From an uncultured Acidimicrobiaceae bacterium (lineage in GTDB: Bacteria; Actinomycetota; Acidimicrobiia; Acidimicrobiales; RAAP-2): a DNA stretch of 47,237 nt. Made by a program: the position numbers and the translations under genes. Each line of letters opens with the position of its first letter. Positions within the stretch are counted from its first letter, which is position 1. The notes under the pieces are model-generated. The model was not told the DNA's origin, made no database searches, and saw only the letters and a program-made list of their open reading frames with translations. Location of the stretch: NCBI GenBank assembly GCA_937881055.1, contig CALGFJ010000311.1, positions 1 to 47,237 on the forward strand. Direction: 5' to 3'. Of the stretch, positions 11,257 to 19,862 are shown in pieces.

Positions 11257-11779
11257 GCTGACCGGAGTACTTCGAGCCGAGGCCTTCAGATCCGTAGGGG
11301 CGATCGGCCGGCGTCGTCATCTGGAAGAAGCTGATCTGGCCGATCTTCATGCCCGGATAGAGCGTGATCGGCAGATTCGCGACGTTCGACAACTCCAGGG
11401 TGATGTGCCCGTCCCAGCCGGCGTCGACGAAACCGGCGGTCGAATGGATGACGAGGCCCAATCGTCCGAGCGAACTCTTTCCGTCCAGTCGTCCGACGAT
11501 GTCATCGGGGATCGCAATGCGCTCGGTCGTCGAGCCGAGCATGAACTCACCCGGGTGCAGGATCATCGGCGACTCCGGACCGACGTCAATCAACTCGGTC
11601 AGGTCCTCTTGGGCGTCGCGCACGTCAATGACGCGCTGCGTGTGGTTCCGAAACACCCGGAAGAACTGATCGATGTGGAGGTCGACCGACGACGGCTGCA
11701 CGCAGTCTTCGCCCAAGGGATCAATGATGATTCGGCCCTGCGCAATGGCTTCTTTGATGGAGCGATCGGAGAGGACCAT
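11210..11779 (-). CDS. dcd: dCTP deaminase (the ORF in the track extends artefactually to 12349)
   Basis: MVLSDRSIKEAIAQGRIIIDPLGEDCVQPSSVDLHID...GKSSLGRLGLVIHSTAGFVDAGWDGHITLELSN. Confidence 0.95.
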   Translation of the reverse strand: MVLSDRSIKEAIAQGRIIIDPLGEDCVQPSSVDLHIDQFFRVFRNHTQRVIDVRDAQEDLTELIDVGPESPMILHPGEFMLGSTTERIAIPDDIVGRLDGKSSLGRLGLVIHSTAGFVDAGWDGHITLELSNVANLPITLYPGMKIGQISFFQMTTPADRPYGSEGLGSKYSGQRGPTPSRYSENFKKQ

Positions 11780-11847
11780 AACGACGCCACGATACTCCGT
11801 TCGACCATTTCCATTGAGGTGCGAAACGGCCGTGCCGCAGAGGCCTC

Positions 11848-12708
11848 CTAGGAGAGGACCCGCCGGCGGAAGTTGCGCAATCCAACGGCCAGGAAGAACG
11901 CGCCGAAAGTGATCATCACGGGATAGACGACGTAGAGGTGCATATGGGGGGCGTCGGTGAAAGCGGCGCGCATGCCCTCGTTGACGTAGACCAGCGGATT
12001 GATGAGCACCAGCGTCTGCAACCAGTGAAAGCCGCCGATCTTCACGGGCGCCAGATGCGTCCAGGGGTAGTACGTGCCGCCGAGGAACGTGATGGGCAGG
12101 ATCACGAAGCCGAACATGAGTCCGATGTTCCGGGGTTCGAACGACGTGCCGAGGGTCAGACCGAGCCCGGCCATCGCGACGCAGGCGATGGGCACGAACG
12201 TGAGGATGATCAGCCAATGCAGCGAGATGTTCGCCTCCACCCCCGCGGCGTGCACCACTGAGGCGATCGGAAAGACGATCAGGGCGGCGATGAGGCCCTG
12301 CACCGATCCGGACAAGACCTTCGACATGGCGACGAGCCAGATCGGACACGGCGCCTGCACCCGATCTTCGATCTCACGCGTGAAACCGAACTCCTGGGAC
12401 ATCGTGAGCGCGATCGATTGGACGCCTTGGAACATCACCGAGATTCCGACAACGCCAGGAACGAGCACCGTGGCAAAATCCGCCGCACCGGTGGCGCTCG
12501 AGCCGCCGACCGCTTGGCCGATCTTGGGGAAGACGAAGAGGAACACGAAGCACAGGAGGAACGGTTGGACCAGGGTCCGTAACACGAACTCGCGCTTGGT
12601 CTTCCACAGCACCACGAGGTCGCGCAGAATCAAAGCCCCCAGGGCCGTGCGGCTGGCTTCGAAGACGCTGCGAGTTGGATGCACCTCAAATGTCGTGTTC
12701 GCACTCAT
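11848..12708 (-). CDS. ABC-2 type transporter permease (DrrB-like); ORF 11848..13269 is over-extended
   Basis: Starts MSANTTFEVHPTRSVF; polytopic ABC-2 membrane domain; ATG overlaps the TGA of the upstream ATPase gene. Confidence 0.88.
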   Translation of the reverse strand: MSANTTFEVHPTRSVFEASRTALGALILRDLVVLWKTKREFVLRTLVQPFLLCFVFLFVFPKIGQAVGGSSATGAADFATVLVPGVVGISVMFQGVQSIALTMSQEFGFTREIEDRVQAPCPIWLVAMSKVLSGSVQGLIAALIVFPIASVVHAAGVEANISLHWLIILTFVPIACVAMAGLGLTLGTSFEPRNIGLMFGFVILPITFLGGTYYPWTHLAPVKIGGFHWLQTLVLINPLVYVNEGMRAAFTDAPHMHLYVVYPVMITFGAFFLAVGLRNFRRRVLS

Positions 12709-13667
12709 GCCTCGCGCAACTCCTTGCCGGTCAGGTTGATGAATACCGTTTCGAGGGTCGGCTCGGCCACCGCGAGATCGAGAATCTCGACGTTCGACGT
12801 CTCGGCCGACGCCACGATTCGGGGAACCAGTCGCTCGGTACTCCTCATTTCGACGATGAGTGAATTCTCCTGCACGCGCGTCGACACGATGGCGTCGATG
12901 TCGCGCTTCAGACTTTGCGCCAATTGGTCCGGACTCGCCGCGACCTTGATCGTGACGATGGTGTCGGCTCCGGTGCTCTTCTTGAGATTCGATGGCGTGT
13001 CGAGCGCGAGGATCTTCCCGTGATCCATGATCGCCACCCGACCGCAGAGTTGATCGGCCTCTTCCATGTAGTGCGTCGTCAACATGACGGTCTGTCCCGC
13101 ACCGTTGAGTTCGGTCAGCATGTCCCAGAGCGCGAGACGACTCTGGGGATCGAGCCCCGCCGTCGGTTCGTCCATGAAGAGCACGGCCGGGTTGTGGAAG
13201 ATCGCGCGAGCCACCATGAGTCGCTGCGCCATACCACCCGAGAGTGCGTAAATCGATGCCTTCGACCACTTCGAGAGCGAGAAGCGCTCGAGCAGTTCGT
13301 CCGACCTGCGCCGCGAGTCCTTGGCGTTGATGCCGAACAAGCGCCCGTGGAAATAGAGATTCTCCCAGACGGTGAGCTGTCGATCCAGCGTGTTCTGTTG
13401 CGAGACTATTCCCGAGAGCTGTTTCACGAGAGCGGGATGTTTCTTCACGTCGATGCCCGAGAGGTACGCCGTACCCGACGTGGGCACGACTCGCGTGGTC
13501 AAGATGCCGGCGGTCGTGGTCTTGCCCGCGCCGTTCGGTCCCAGGAGTCCGAAGATCTCGCCACGATGAACCTCGAGGTTGAGTGAATCGACGGCGGGAA
13601 CGTCCATCGTCGGATACTGCTTCGTTAGATTCTCCGTACGAATGATCTCTTCGACGTCAGCGGCCAC
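12705..13667 (-). CDS. Daunorubicin/drug-type ABC transporter ATP-binding protein (DrrA-like)
   Basis: GLLGPNGAGKTTTAGIL Walker A, LSGGMAQRLMVARA signature, VLFMDEPTAGLDP Walker B. Confidence 0.93.
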   Translation of the reverse strand: MAADVEEIIRTENLTKQYPTMDVPAVDSLNLEVHRGEIFGLLGPNGAGKTTTAGILTTRVVPTSGTAYLSGIDVKKHPALVKQLSGIVSQQNTLDRQLTVWENLYFHGRLFGINAKDSRRRSDELLERFSLSKWSKASIYALSGGMAQRLMVARAIFHNPAVLFMDEPTAGLDPQSRLALWDMLTELNGAGQTVMLTTHYMEEADQLCGRVAIMDHGKILALDTPSNLKKSTGADTIVTIKVAASPDQLAQSLKRDIDAIVSTRVQENSLIVEMRSTERLVPRIVASAETSNVEILDLAVAEPTLETVFINLTGKELREA

Positions 13668-13857
13668 TGATCTCTCCGTCTTCGCCGAGCGTCGTCACGG
13701 ATGTACCTTACGGCGAGTCCGCGGCGCAGACTCAGTGTGGCGACTCTGTTGAGGTGGTACTAACACCCCACGATGGTGTGCGGTCAACTTTCTGGCAATC
13801 GGCAAGAGCAACGCCGAAGATGGATCGTCGTCGACCGCGAGGGGATTCGGGCCACTG

Positions 13858-16404
13858 ATGAACAATCAAACGTACGAGTTCGCGTGGTACCGATTCCGCG
13901 CGACCTTCGCACGTCGTTTGACGGCGTACTTAAGTGTGGTCTTGCTGATCGGCCTGACCGGTGGTCTTGCCATGGCTTCGGTCGCGGCCGCGCGACGTAC
14001 GCAGTCCTCCTACCCCACGTTTCTCGCAAGCACGAATCCTTCGACTTTGACGTTGGCCGTCTTCGGTGCCTCAAACGGCGGGAAGGGCACAGCGTCCCTC
14101 GTCCCGAAGATTGCTCGACTAAAGGACGTTGCGAACGTTCGCGCACTCGCTTCCGGCGACGCGGTTCTTCTGAGCCGCTCTGGTGCTCCTCTTCTGAGCA
14201 CGATCAATAGCGTCGTCCTCGGCGGAAGCCTCGACGGCTACCTCGCCCAAGAGGATCGACTTTCGCTAGTGCGGGGACATTTCTCCAATCCGAAGAGTCT
14301 CAACCAGATCGAAGTGACGCCGGGTGCGGCACGCATCTGGAACGTCCACCCGGGCCAAAGGGTTCCCATCGGTTTCTACGCACCGAGTCAAGCGAGACTG
14401 CCGGGATTCGGCACCCCGAAAGTCAAACCAATGTTGACGGTGCACGCAACGGTTACCGCCGTCGTGGCGATGAACAGTGCGATCGTTCAAGATGACGTAG
14501 ACCGGTCCTACGGGTTCGCGTTCTTAACGCCTGCCATGACCAAACGAGCCGCGTCGATCGATCCCGATTGGACCATGCCGGTCTACTACGCGATTCAGTT
14601 GCGCCACGGCGACCGCGGTCTCGCTAAAGTTCAAGCACAATTGGTGCGACTCATTCCTTCGCATGATTCGTATGAGTTTCATAACTCTTCGAGCGTCACG
14701 GCAACGGTCGAACTGGCGGTGAAGCCCGAGTCGGTCGCACTGGGTGCGTTTGGCATAATTGCCGCCCTCGTGTGTCTGACTCTCTCGGTCCAGGCGCTCT
14801 CGCGACTGTTGCGACGTGGCAACGAGGAGCGCAGCATCCTTCATTCGCTCGGGGCGAGCCAAACGGACACCTTCGTTGAGAGCATGATCGGTGCATTCGT
14901 GGTCTTGGTCGTTGGCGTCTCACTGGCGGTCATCATCGCCGTGGCGCTCTCACCGCTCGCACCACTCGGACCGGTGCGTCCCGTGTATCCCGACCGCGGC
15001 ATCGCGTGGGATTGGACCGTGCTCGGTTTGGGAGCGGTAATTCTTCTCGGAGTGCTCGGAAGTTCAACAATTCTCATCGCGCTCGCGAACTCGCCGCAGC
15101 GCATCAGATCGGCCCAGTCCGTCCGATTCAGACGCTCGGCGACCGTTCGCCGACTCGAACTCTTCGGTCTCCCGCTCGCTCCGACCATCGGAGCGCACTT
15201 CGCCCTCGAATCGCCGCGCGGGCGAAGCGAGGTGCCCGTTCGATCGATCCTCGTCGGCGCGGTGCTCGCGGTGACGTTGATGACTACGACACTTACGTTC
15301 TCGAGCGGACTTCACTCTCTGATCACCCGTCCTGCCCTCTACGGCTGGAACTGGAACTACATGCTCAATCCGAGCAATAACGTGCCGCCCATCGCATTGC
15401 GCGAATTGAACCATGATCCCGACGTCGCACAGTGGAGCGGTACAAACTATAACGTCGTGACGGTGGACGGACAGACCGTCCCGATGTTGTTTGGTCCTCT
15501 TCGCGCCAAGGTCGTGCCCCCAATCTTGTCGGGACACGGTCTGCGTAATGACCACGAGATAGTCCTCGGCGACCAAACCCTGGCCTTATTGCACAAACAC
15601 GTAGGCGAGACTGTCTCAGTCAGTTACGGTTCCCCTTCGAGTGCACCGATCTATATTCCGCCCACCAAACTGACGATCGTGGGCACGGCGACGTTTCCCG
15701 CCGTGGGCTACGCCACCGCCATTGCCGAACACACCTCAATGGGTACCGGCGCACTCCTCCCGGAGGGATTCGCCCCGCGCACGTTCTCTCAGGCAATCGC
15801 GAGCAAGGATCCGATTCTCAACGGTCCCGAACTGGTCTTCGTGCGACTGCGCTCCGGCGTGAGCGCGGCGGCCGGCAAGCGCAATCTCGAAAAGATCGCG
15901 CACGACGCGAACGTCGCCTTCAACAAAGATCAGAACGCCTTCGGCAACTACGTTACGGTCCTCGGCGTGCAGCGACCGGCGCAGATCGTCGACTACCGCT
16001 CGATCGGGGCTACACCCGTGTTACTGGCGACCGGCCTCGCCGCTGGCGCCGTGATCGCGTTAGCCCTCACCCTGGCCGCGTCGGTGCGACGGCGACGGCG
16101 CGACCTCGCCATCATGAAAACGCTCGGATTCACAAAACGGATGCTCGCCGCCGCGGTGACGTGGCAGGCGACGGTCGATGGCCTCATCGGCGCGGTTATT
16201 GGCATACCCCTTGGAATCCTCTTAGGCCGAGAACTTTGGACGCTCTTCGCTCGTGACATCAACGCCGTGCCCCAGCCCACGGTTCCCGCAACCGCCATTG
16301 TCATCGTGGGATTCGGTACTCTCGTGGTCGCGATCATGGCTGCGTTGTGGCCCGGTCGACGTGCCGCGTCCACCCCACCGGGACTCGTATTGCGATCCGA
16401 ATAA
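13858..16404 (+). CDS. FtsX-like (MacB-type) ABC transporter permease, 848 aa
   Basis: N-terminal TM, large extracytoplasmic domains, duplicated FtsX domains (AAGAVIALALTLAASVRRRRRDLAIMKTLGFTKRMLAAAVTWQATVDGLIGAVIGIPLGI). Confidence 0.88.
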   Translation: MNNQTYEFAWYRFRATFARRLTAYLSVVLLIGLTGGLAMASVAAARRTQSSYPTFLASTNPSTLTLAVFGASNGGKGTASLVPKIARLKDVANVRALASGDAVLLSRSGAPLLSTINSVVLGGSLDGYLAQEDRLSLVRGHFSNPKSLNQIEVTPGAARIWNVHPGQRVPIGFYAPSQARLPGFGTPKVKPMLTVHATVTAVVAMNSAIVQDDVDRSYGFAFLTPAMTKRAASIDPDWTMPVYYAIQLRHGDRGLAKVQAQLVRLIPSHDSYEFHNSSSVTATVELAVKPESVALGAFGIIAALVCLTLSVQALSRLLRRGNEERSILHSLGASQTDTFVESMIGAFVVLVVGVSLAVIIAVALSPLAPLGPVRPVYPDRGIAWDWTVLGLGAVILLGVLGSSTILIALANSPQRIRSAQSVRFRRSATVRRLELFGLPLAPTIGAHFALESPRGRSEVPVRSILVGAVLAVTLMTTTLTFSSGLHSLITRPALYGWNWNYMLNPSNNVPPIALRELNHDPDVAQWSGTNYNVVTVDGQTVPMLFGPLRAKVVPPILSGHGLRNDHEIVLGDQTLALLHKHVGETVSVSYGSPSSAPIYIPPTKLTIVGTATFPAVGYATAIAEHTSMGTGALLPEGFAPRTFSQAIASKDPILNGPELVFVRLRSGVSAAAGKRNLEKIAHDANVAFNKDQNAFGNYVTVLGVQRPAQIVDYRSIGATPVLLATGLAAGAVIALALTLAASVRRRRRDLAIMKTLGFTKRMLAAAVTWQATVDGLIGAVIGIPLGILLGRELWTLFARDINAVPQPTVPATAIVIVGFGTLVVAIMAALWPGRRAASTPPGLVLRSE

Positions 16405-16440
16405 AGCGACCGACGCGGAGCGTCACGACGGTGGTCCCGA

Positions 16441-17886
16441 TCACGACGAGCGAGTTCGACCCCGCAGATCAGCCACTACCGTGCGTGCGGCCCCGTACCC
16501 GCACATTCCGTGCACGCCACCGCCCGGCGGCGTCGACGCCGAGCACAGGTAGAGCCCCGGCGTCCCGGTGCGGTACGAATTCCAACGAGCCGTTGGGCGA
16601 AAGAGGGTCTGTCGCAGCGTGCCGGCGCCCCCGGTGATGTCGCCACCCAGGTAGTTCGGGTTGTGACGTTCTCCGTCGGCCGTCGAGGTTACGACGCGTT
16701 GGAGGATCAGATCACGAAAGCCCGGAGCGAATCGCTCGATCTGGCTCTCGATGCGCTCGGTCATGTCAACGTCGGATCCATTCGGAACGTGACAGTACGC
16801 CCACAACGTCTGCTGGCCCTTTGGCGCTCGAGTGTCGTCCACTACGCTCGCCTGGACGACGATGCAAAAGGGCGTGTCCGAGTGACGACCCTGCGCGACG
16901 TCCTTTTCCGACGCCGCGACCTCGTCGAACGCGCCGCCTACGTGGACCGTCCCCGCGCGACGACACGCTTCCGCGGTCCACGGCACAGGACCGGAGAGGG
17001 CCCAGTCGACCTTGAACACGCCCGGGCCTCGCTGAAAGCGCGCAACGCCGGACTTGTAGCGCGCGCTGAGCCGTTCACCGGCGATGTCGACGAGGCCGTG
17101 CGCCGAAGTGTCAAAGAGCGTTGCCCGAGACCTAGGGAGATCACCGAGTTGGCGGATGGGCCGATCCACGTGAAGCGTCACGCCCTCAGCGCTCAGCGCC
17201 GTCACGAGCGCGTCGATCAGTTTCGCGCTGCCGCCTTCCACGACGGGCCAGCCACCCTCGTGGGCGGTCACGTTCAAGAAGAGCCCGAAGGCCGCCGTGA
17301 CCGGTGCGTCGAGCGGCAGCATCGAGTGCGAGCACAGTCCCGCGATTAGCGCTTGGGCTTCGGATGTCGTGAATCGCTTCGCCAAGTGTGTGGCGCTCGG
17401 CAGTCCGTTGCGTGCGAAACGCGCCATCGTCAGCGGATGACGCGGTGGTGACCGAAGTGGGGCGAGGACCGAGGCGGCCAGAGCCTCGGCGTCGTCCACT
17501 AACGGAGAGAACAGGCGTCGGTACTTCGCCGCGTCGGCGCCGAGTGACGTCGCGGTCTGCGCCACCGACCCCTCGACGGCGACGGCTTGTCCGCCGTCGA
17601 GCGGGTGGGCCAGCGCGACGTCCGGTCGCAACATCGTCACCGCGTCACACAAGTCGGCGAACGCGCGAAAGAAAGGTGAAATCGTCACCATGGATTGGAT
17701 CGTCGAGCAGACGTCGTGCTGGAAACCCGGCAGGGTCAGTTCCTCGGTGCGACAACCGCCGCCCGGACTCGCCGCTCCTTCGAAGACCTCAACCGAGAGT
17801 CCGGCTCGCGCGAGGGTCAACGCCGCCGCCAGTCCGTTTGGTCCCGACCCGACGACGACGGCGTCCAGCGACGACCCTGAGCTCAC
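16441..17886 (-). CDS. Phytoene-desaturase-like FAD-dependent oxidoreductase (COG1233-type)
   Basis: Rossmann dinucleotide motif VVVGSGPNGLAAALTLARAGLSVEVFEGAASPGGGCRT; C-terminal GLYLCSASTPPGGGVHGMCGYGAARTV. Confidence 0.88.
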   Translation of the reverse strand: MSSGSSLDAVVVGSGPNGLAAALTLARAGLSVEVFEGAASPGGGCRTEELTLPGFQHDVCSTIQSMVTISPFFRAFADLCDAVTMLRPDVALAHPLDGGQAVAVEGSVAQTATSLGADAAKYRRLFSPLVDDAEALAASVLAPLRSPPRHPLTMARFARNGLPSATHLAKRFTTSEAQALIAGLCSHSMLPLDAPVTAAFGLFLNVTAHEGGWPVVEGGSAKLIDALVTALSAEGVTLHVDRPIRQLGDLPRSRATLFDTSAHGLVDIAGERLSARYKSGVARFQRGPGVFKVDWALSGPVPWTAEACRRAGTVHVGGAFDEVAASEKDVAQGRHSDTPFCIVVQASVVDDTRAPKGQQTLWAYCHVPNGSDVDMTERIESQIERFAPGFRDLILQRVVTSTADGERHNPNYLGGDITGGAGTLRQTLFRPTARWNSYRTGTPGLYLCSASTPPGGGVHGMCGYGAARTVVADLRGRTRSS

Positions 17887-18719
17887 AGTTCGAGCACCGT
17901 GTGCTGCGTCGCCACGGTGACGACTGGAGCACCACTGAATCGATCGGCGAGTGCGTCGAGTTCGTCGTCGACGCGACTCTGTTTGTGGTGAAAGAGCACG
18001 ACCTGGCGCACGTTCGCCCGACGAGCCAATTCGACCGCGTACTCCGCCGCCGAGTGACCGAAGTAGGCCTCCGCGGCCAGCTCTTCGCGCACGAGTTGCG
18101 CGTCATGGATGAGGACGTCCGCGTCCTCGCACAGTGACATCGCGGCCTGGTGGTATTCACCCAAATCATCGGGGCCCGGTCCGAGGGCGGTCGGGCAATG
18201 ATCGGGCATGTACACGATCGTCGAGGAGCCGTCGCTGACGCGCAGTCCGTAGGTTCGTCCTCCCTTATGGGGGATCTCCTCGACCAGGACACTGAACCCT
18301 TCGATCTCTAAGGAGGACGAGGAGAGGGGGACGAACGACCAGTCACCGCGCAGTTCATCGGCCCGAACGGGAAAATGGGGCGGTGACATTCCCCGCGAGA
18401 GCACTTCGAGCGGGTCCGAGCCGTCGAGTTGGTCGGGCACGAAGAGCGTCACGCGCGAGTCGGTGCGATCGGTGGCGTCACAGAATGGGAGGCCGTGCAC
18501 GTGGTCCCAATGCAGATGCGTGAGGAGGATCGAACCGCGGAACGGCTCGCCGTTCATCAACGAACTGGTTCGGCGGATCCCCGTACCGGCGTCGAGGAGC
18601 AGCGACGGAACTGCTCCGTCGTGGGCGATCGCCACGCACGACGTATGGCCGCCGTAGCGTACGAACTCCTCGCCCGGTGCGGGTGTTGAACCTCGGACTC
18701 CGAGGAAAGTAACCCGCAC
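17883..18719 (-). CDS. MBL-fold metallo-hydrolase (RNase Z / phosphodiesterase-like)
   Basis: FLGVRGSTPAPG..., metal motif LLTHLHWDHVHGLPF, VYMPDH, IHDAQL, FGHSAAEYAVELA. Confidence 0.85.
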   Translation of the reverse strand: MRVTFLGVRGSTPAPGEEFVRYGGHTSCVAIAHDGAVPSLLLDAGTGIRRTSSLMNGEPFRGSILLTHLHWDHVHGLPFCDATDRTDSRVTLFVPDQLDGSDPLEVLSRGMSPPHFPVRADELRGDWSFVPLSSSSLEIEGFSVLVEEIPHKGGRTYGLRVSDGSSTIVYMPDHCPTALGPGPDDLGEYHQAAMSLCEDADVLIHDAQLVREELAAEAYFGHSAAEYAVELARRANVRQVVLFHHKQSRVDDELDALADRFSGAPVVTVATQHTVLEL

Positions 18720-18723
18720 GCGG

Positions 18724-19728
18724 TCAGCCCGAGTTCGATTCTTCTCGGCGGTGTCCGGTGGAGAGTTCCTGGAGAGACTCGCGATCGAACGACTCCGCGG
18801 GCACGGAGGCCACCCGACAGTCGGTCACCGCCACGAGCGATGACGTCCTCTTCCCACCATCTAGGTGCGCACGCTCGCCCAGCATCGCTCCGGGGCCGTA
18901 CTCGGCCACGCGCTCGCCATCAACCTCGACGCGCAAGACGCCGTCAAGGACCAGGTACACATCCGAACTCTGGTCACCCTGCGTGACCAGCATCGTTCCA
19001 CGCTTCACCTTTCTAATCTTAGGTTTGGCTGCGCCCTTCATCAGTTTCTGGGAGAGGTTTCGTTCGAGGGCGGTTTCCACGGTCGTGACGAAGGCATCGG
19101 AGTCCTGGTGACCCCACGGCGTCTCCTTGCCGAAGGACTTGCGATACCAGTCAGCGAAGTCGATGAGTCCGGACTTCGCACTGAGCTGGCCGTGGTCGTC
19201 ATAGACCCAGTGACGGGGGAACCGACTGGCGCCCACGAGTGCACCCTTGGACTGACCGTTCGTGTACATCGTGAGCGACAGGGTCGTCCACGCCAGCGGT
19301 GCCTGCCATTGCACGAACGGCGCTCGGCGAACTCGTCGCGGGGCGGGCATCCCGGTACGTCCGCCGGCGGTCTGGATGAATCGGACCCAGCCGTCGCCGT
19401 AGACCGGCTTCATCTTGATGTCGGGCAACGCGACGGCCTCGAAGACCTTGCTCACCGGGCCGAGTTTGACGGTCGTCGAGCCGATCATGCCGGCGCCGGT
19501 GTAACTGGCTCCAATGATCTCGCCGCTGGCGTTGACTTGAATCGACGCCGAAAGACGGTTCGCGAAGCGGAATCGATCGGCGGTGCGAAGCGCGTCGAGA
19601 TCCTCGATCTCATCCGGCGGCGCCGGGTCGTAATGGGCCATCCCGACGTCGAAGGGTAAACGGGTTCCCCCCTGAATCGCTTCGGAGGGAATCCATGACA
19701 GTGAAGTGACTGAACTTTGGTATCGCAT
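18724..19728 (-). CDS. Cyclic-nucleotide-binding-domain protein with uncharacterised N-terminal domain
   Basis: C-terminal CNB: VKRGTMLVTQGDQSSDVYLVLDGVLRVEVDGERVAEYGPGAMLGERAHLDGGKRTSSLVAVTDCRVASVP, with GE and R-T of the phosphate-binding cassette; N-terminal ~220 aa unrecognised. Confidence 0.8.
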   Translation of the reverse strand: MRYQSSVTSLSWIPSEAIQGGTRLPFDVGMAHYDPAPPDEIEDLDALRTADRFRFANRLSASIQVNASGEIIGASYTGAGMIGSTTVKLGPVSKVFEAVALPDIKMKPVYGDGWVRFIQTAGGRTGMPAPRRVRRAPFVQWQAPLAWTTLSLTMYTNGQSKGALVGASRFPRHWVYDDHGQLSAKSGLIDFADWYRKSFGKETPWGHQDSDAFVTTVETALERNLSQKLMKGAAKPKIRKVKRGTMLVTQGDQSSDVYLVLDGVLRVEVDGERVAEYGPGAMLGERAHLDGGKRTSSLVAVTDCRVASVPAESFDRESLQELSTGHRREESNSG

Positions 19729-19753
19729 GGGACCATCGTCGCGGCAGAAAAAG

Positions 19754-19777
19754 GTGCGGTAAATAGTGGTACCGCAC
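19754..19777. promoter_or_regulatory. Perfect dyad GTGCGGTA-N8-TACCGCAC in the divergent intergenic region
   Basis: 8-bp perfect inverted repeat between CNB gene and cyclase gene. Confidence 0.4.
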
Positions 19778-19862
19778 TACTCGATGGGGGTCTAACACCC
19801 CCTCATTTCGTGGGGTCTGCCCCCTTTTTGATCACGTGACGAAGACCGAGAATTAGCTCACC

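Noticed and set aside
11780-12349. N-terminal extension of the dcd ORF (to 12349)
   Set aside because: Arg/His-rich out-of-frame read-through of the ABC-2 permease gene; the true DCD start MVLSDRS is at 11779.
12709-13269. N-terminal extension of the ABC-2 permease ORF
   Set aside because: It is the wrong frame of the ABC ATPase gene; the real permease starts MSANTTFEV at 12708.
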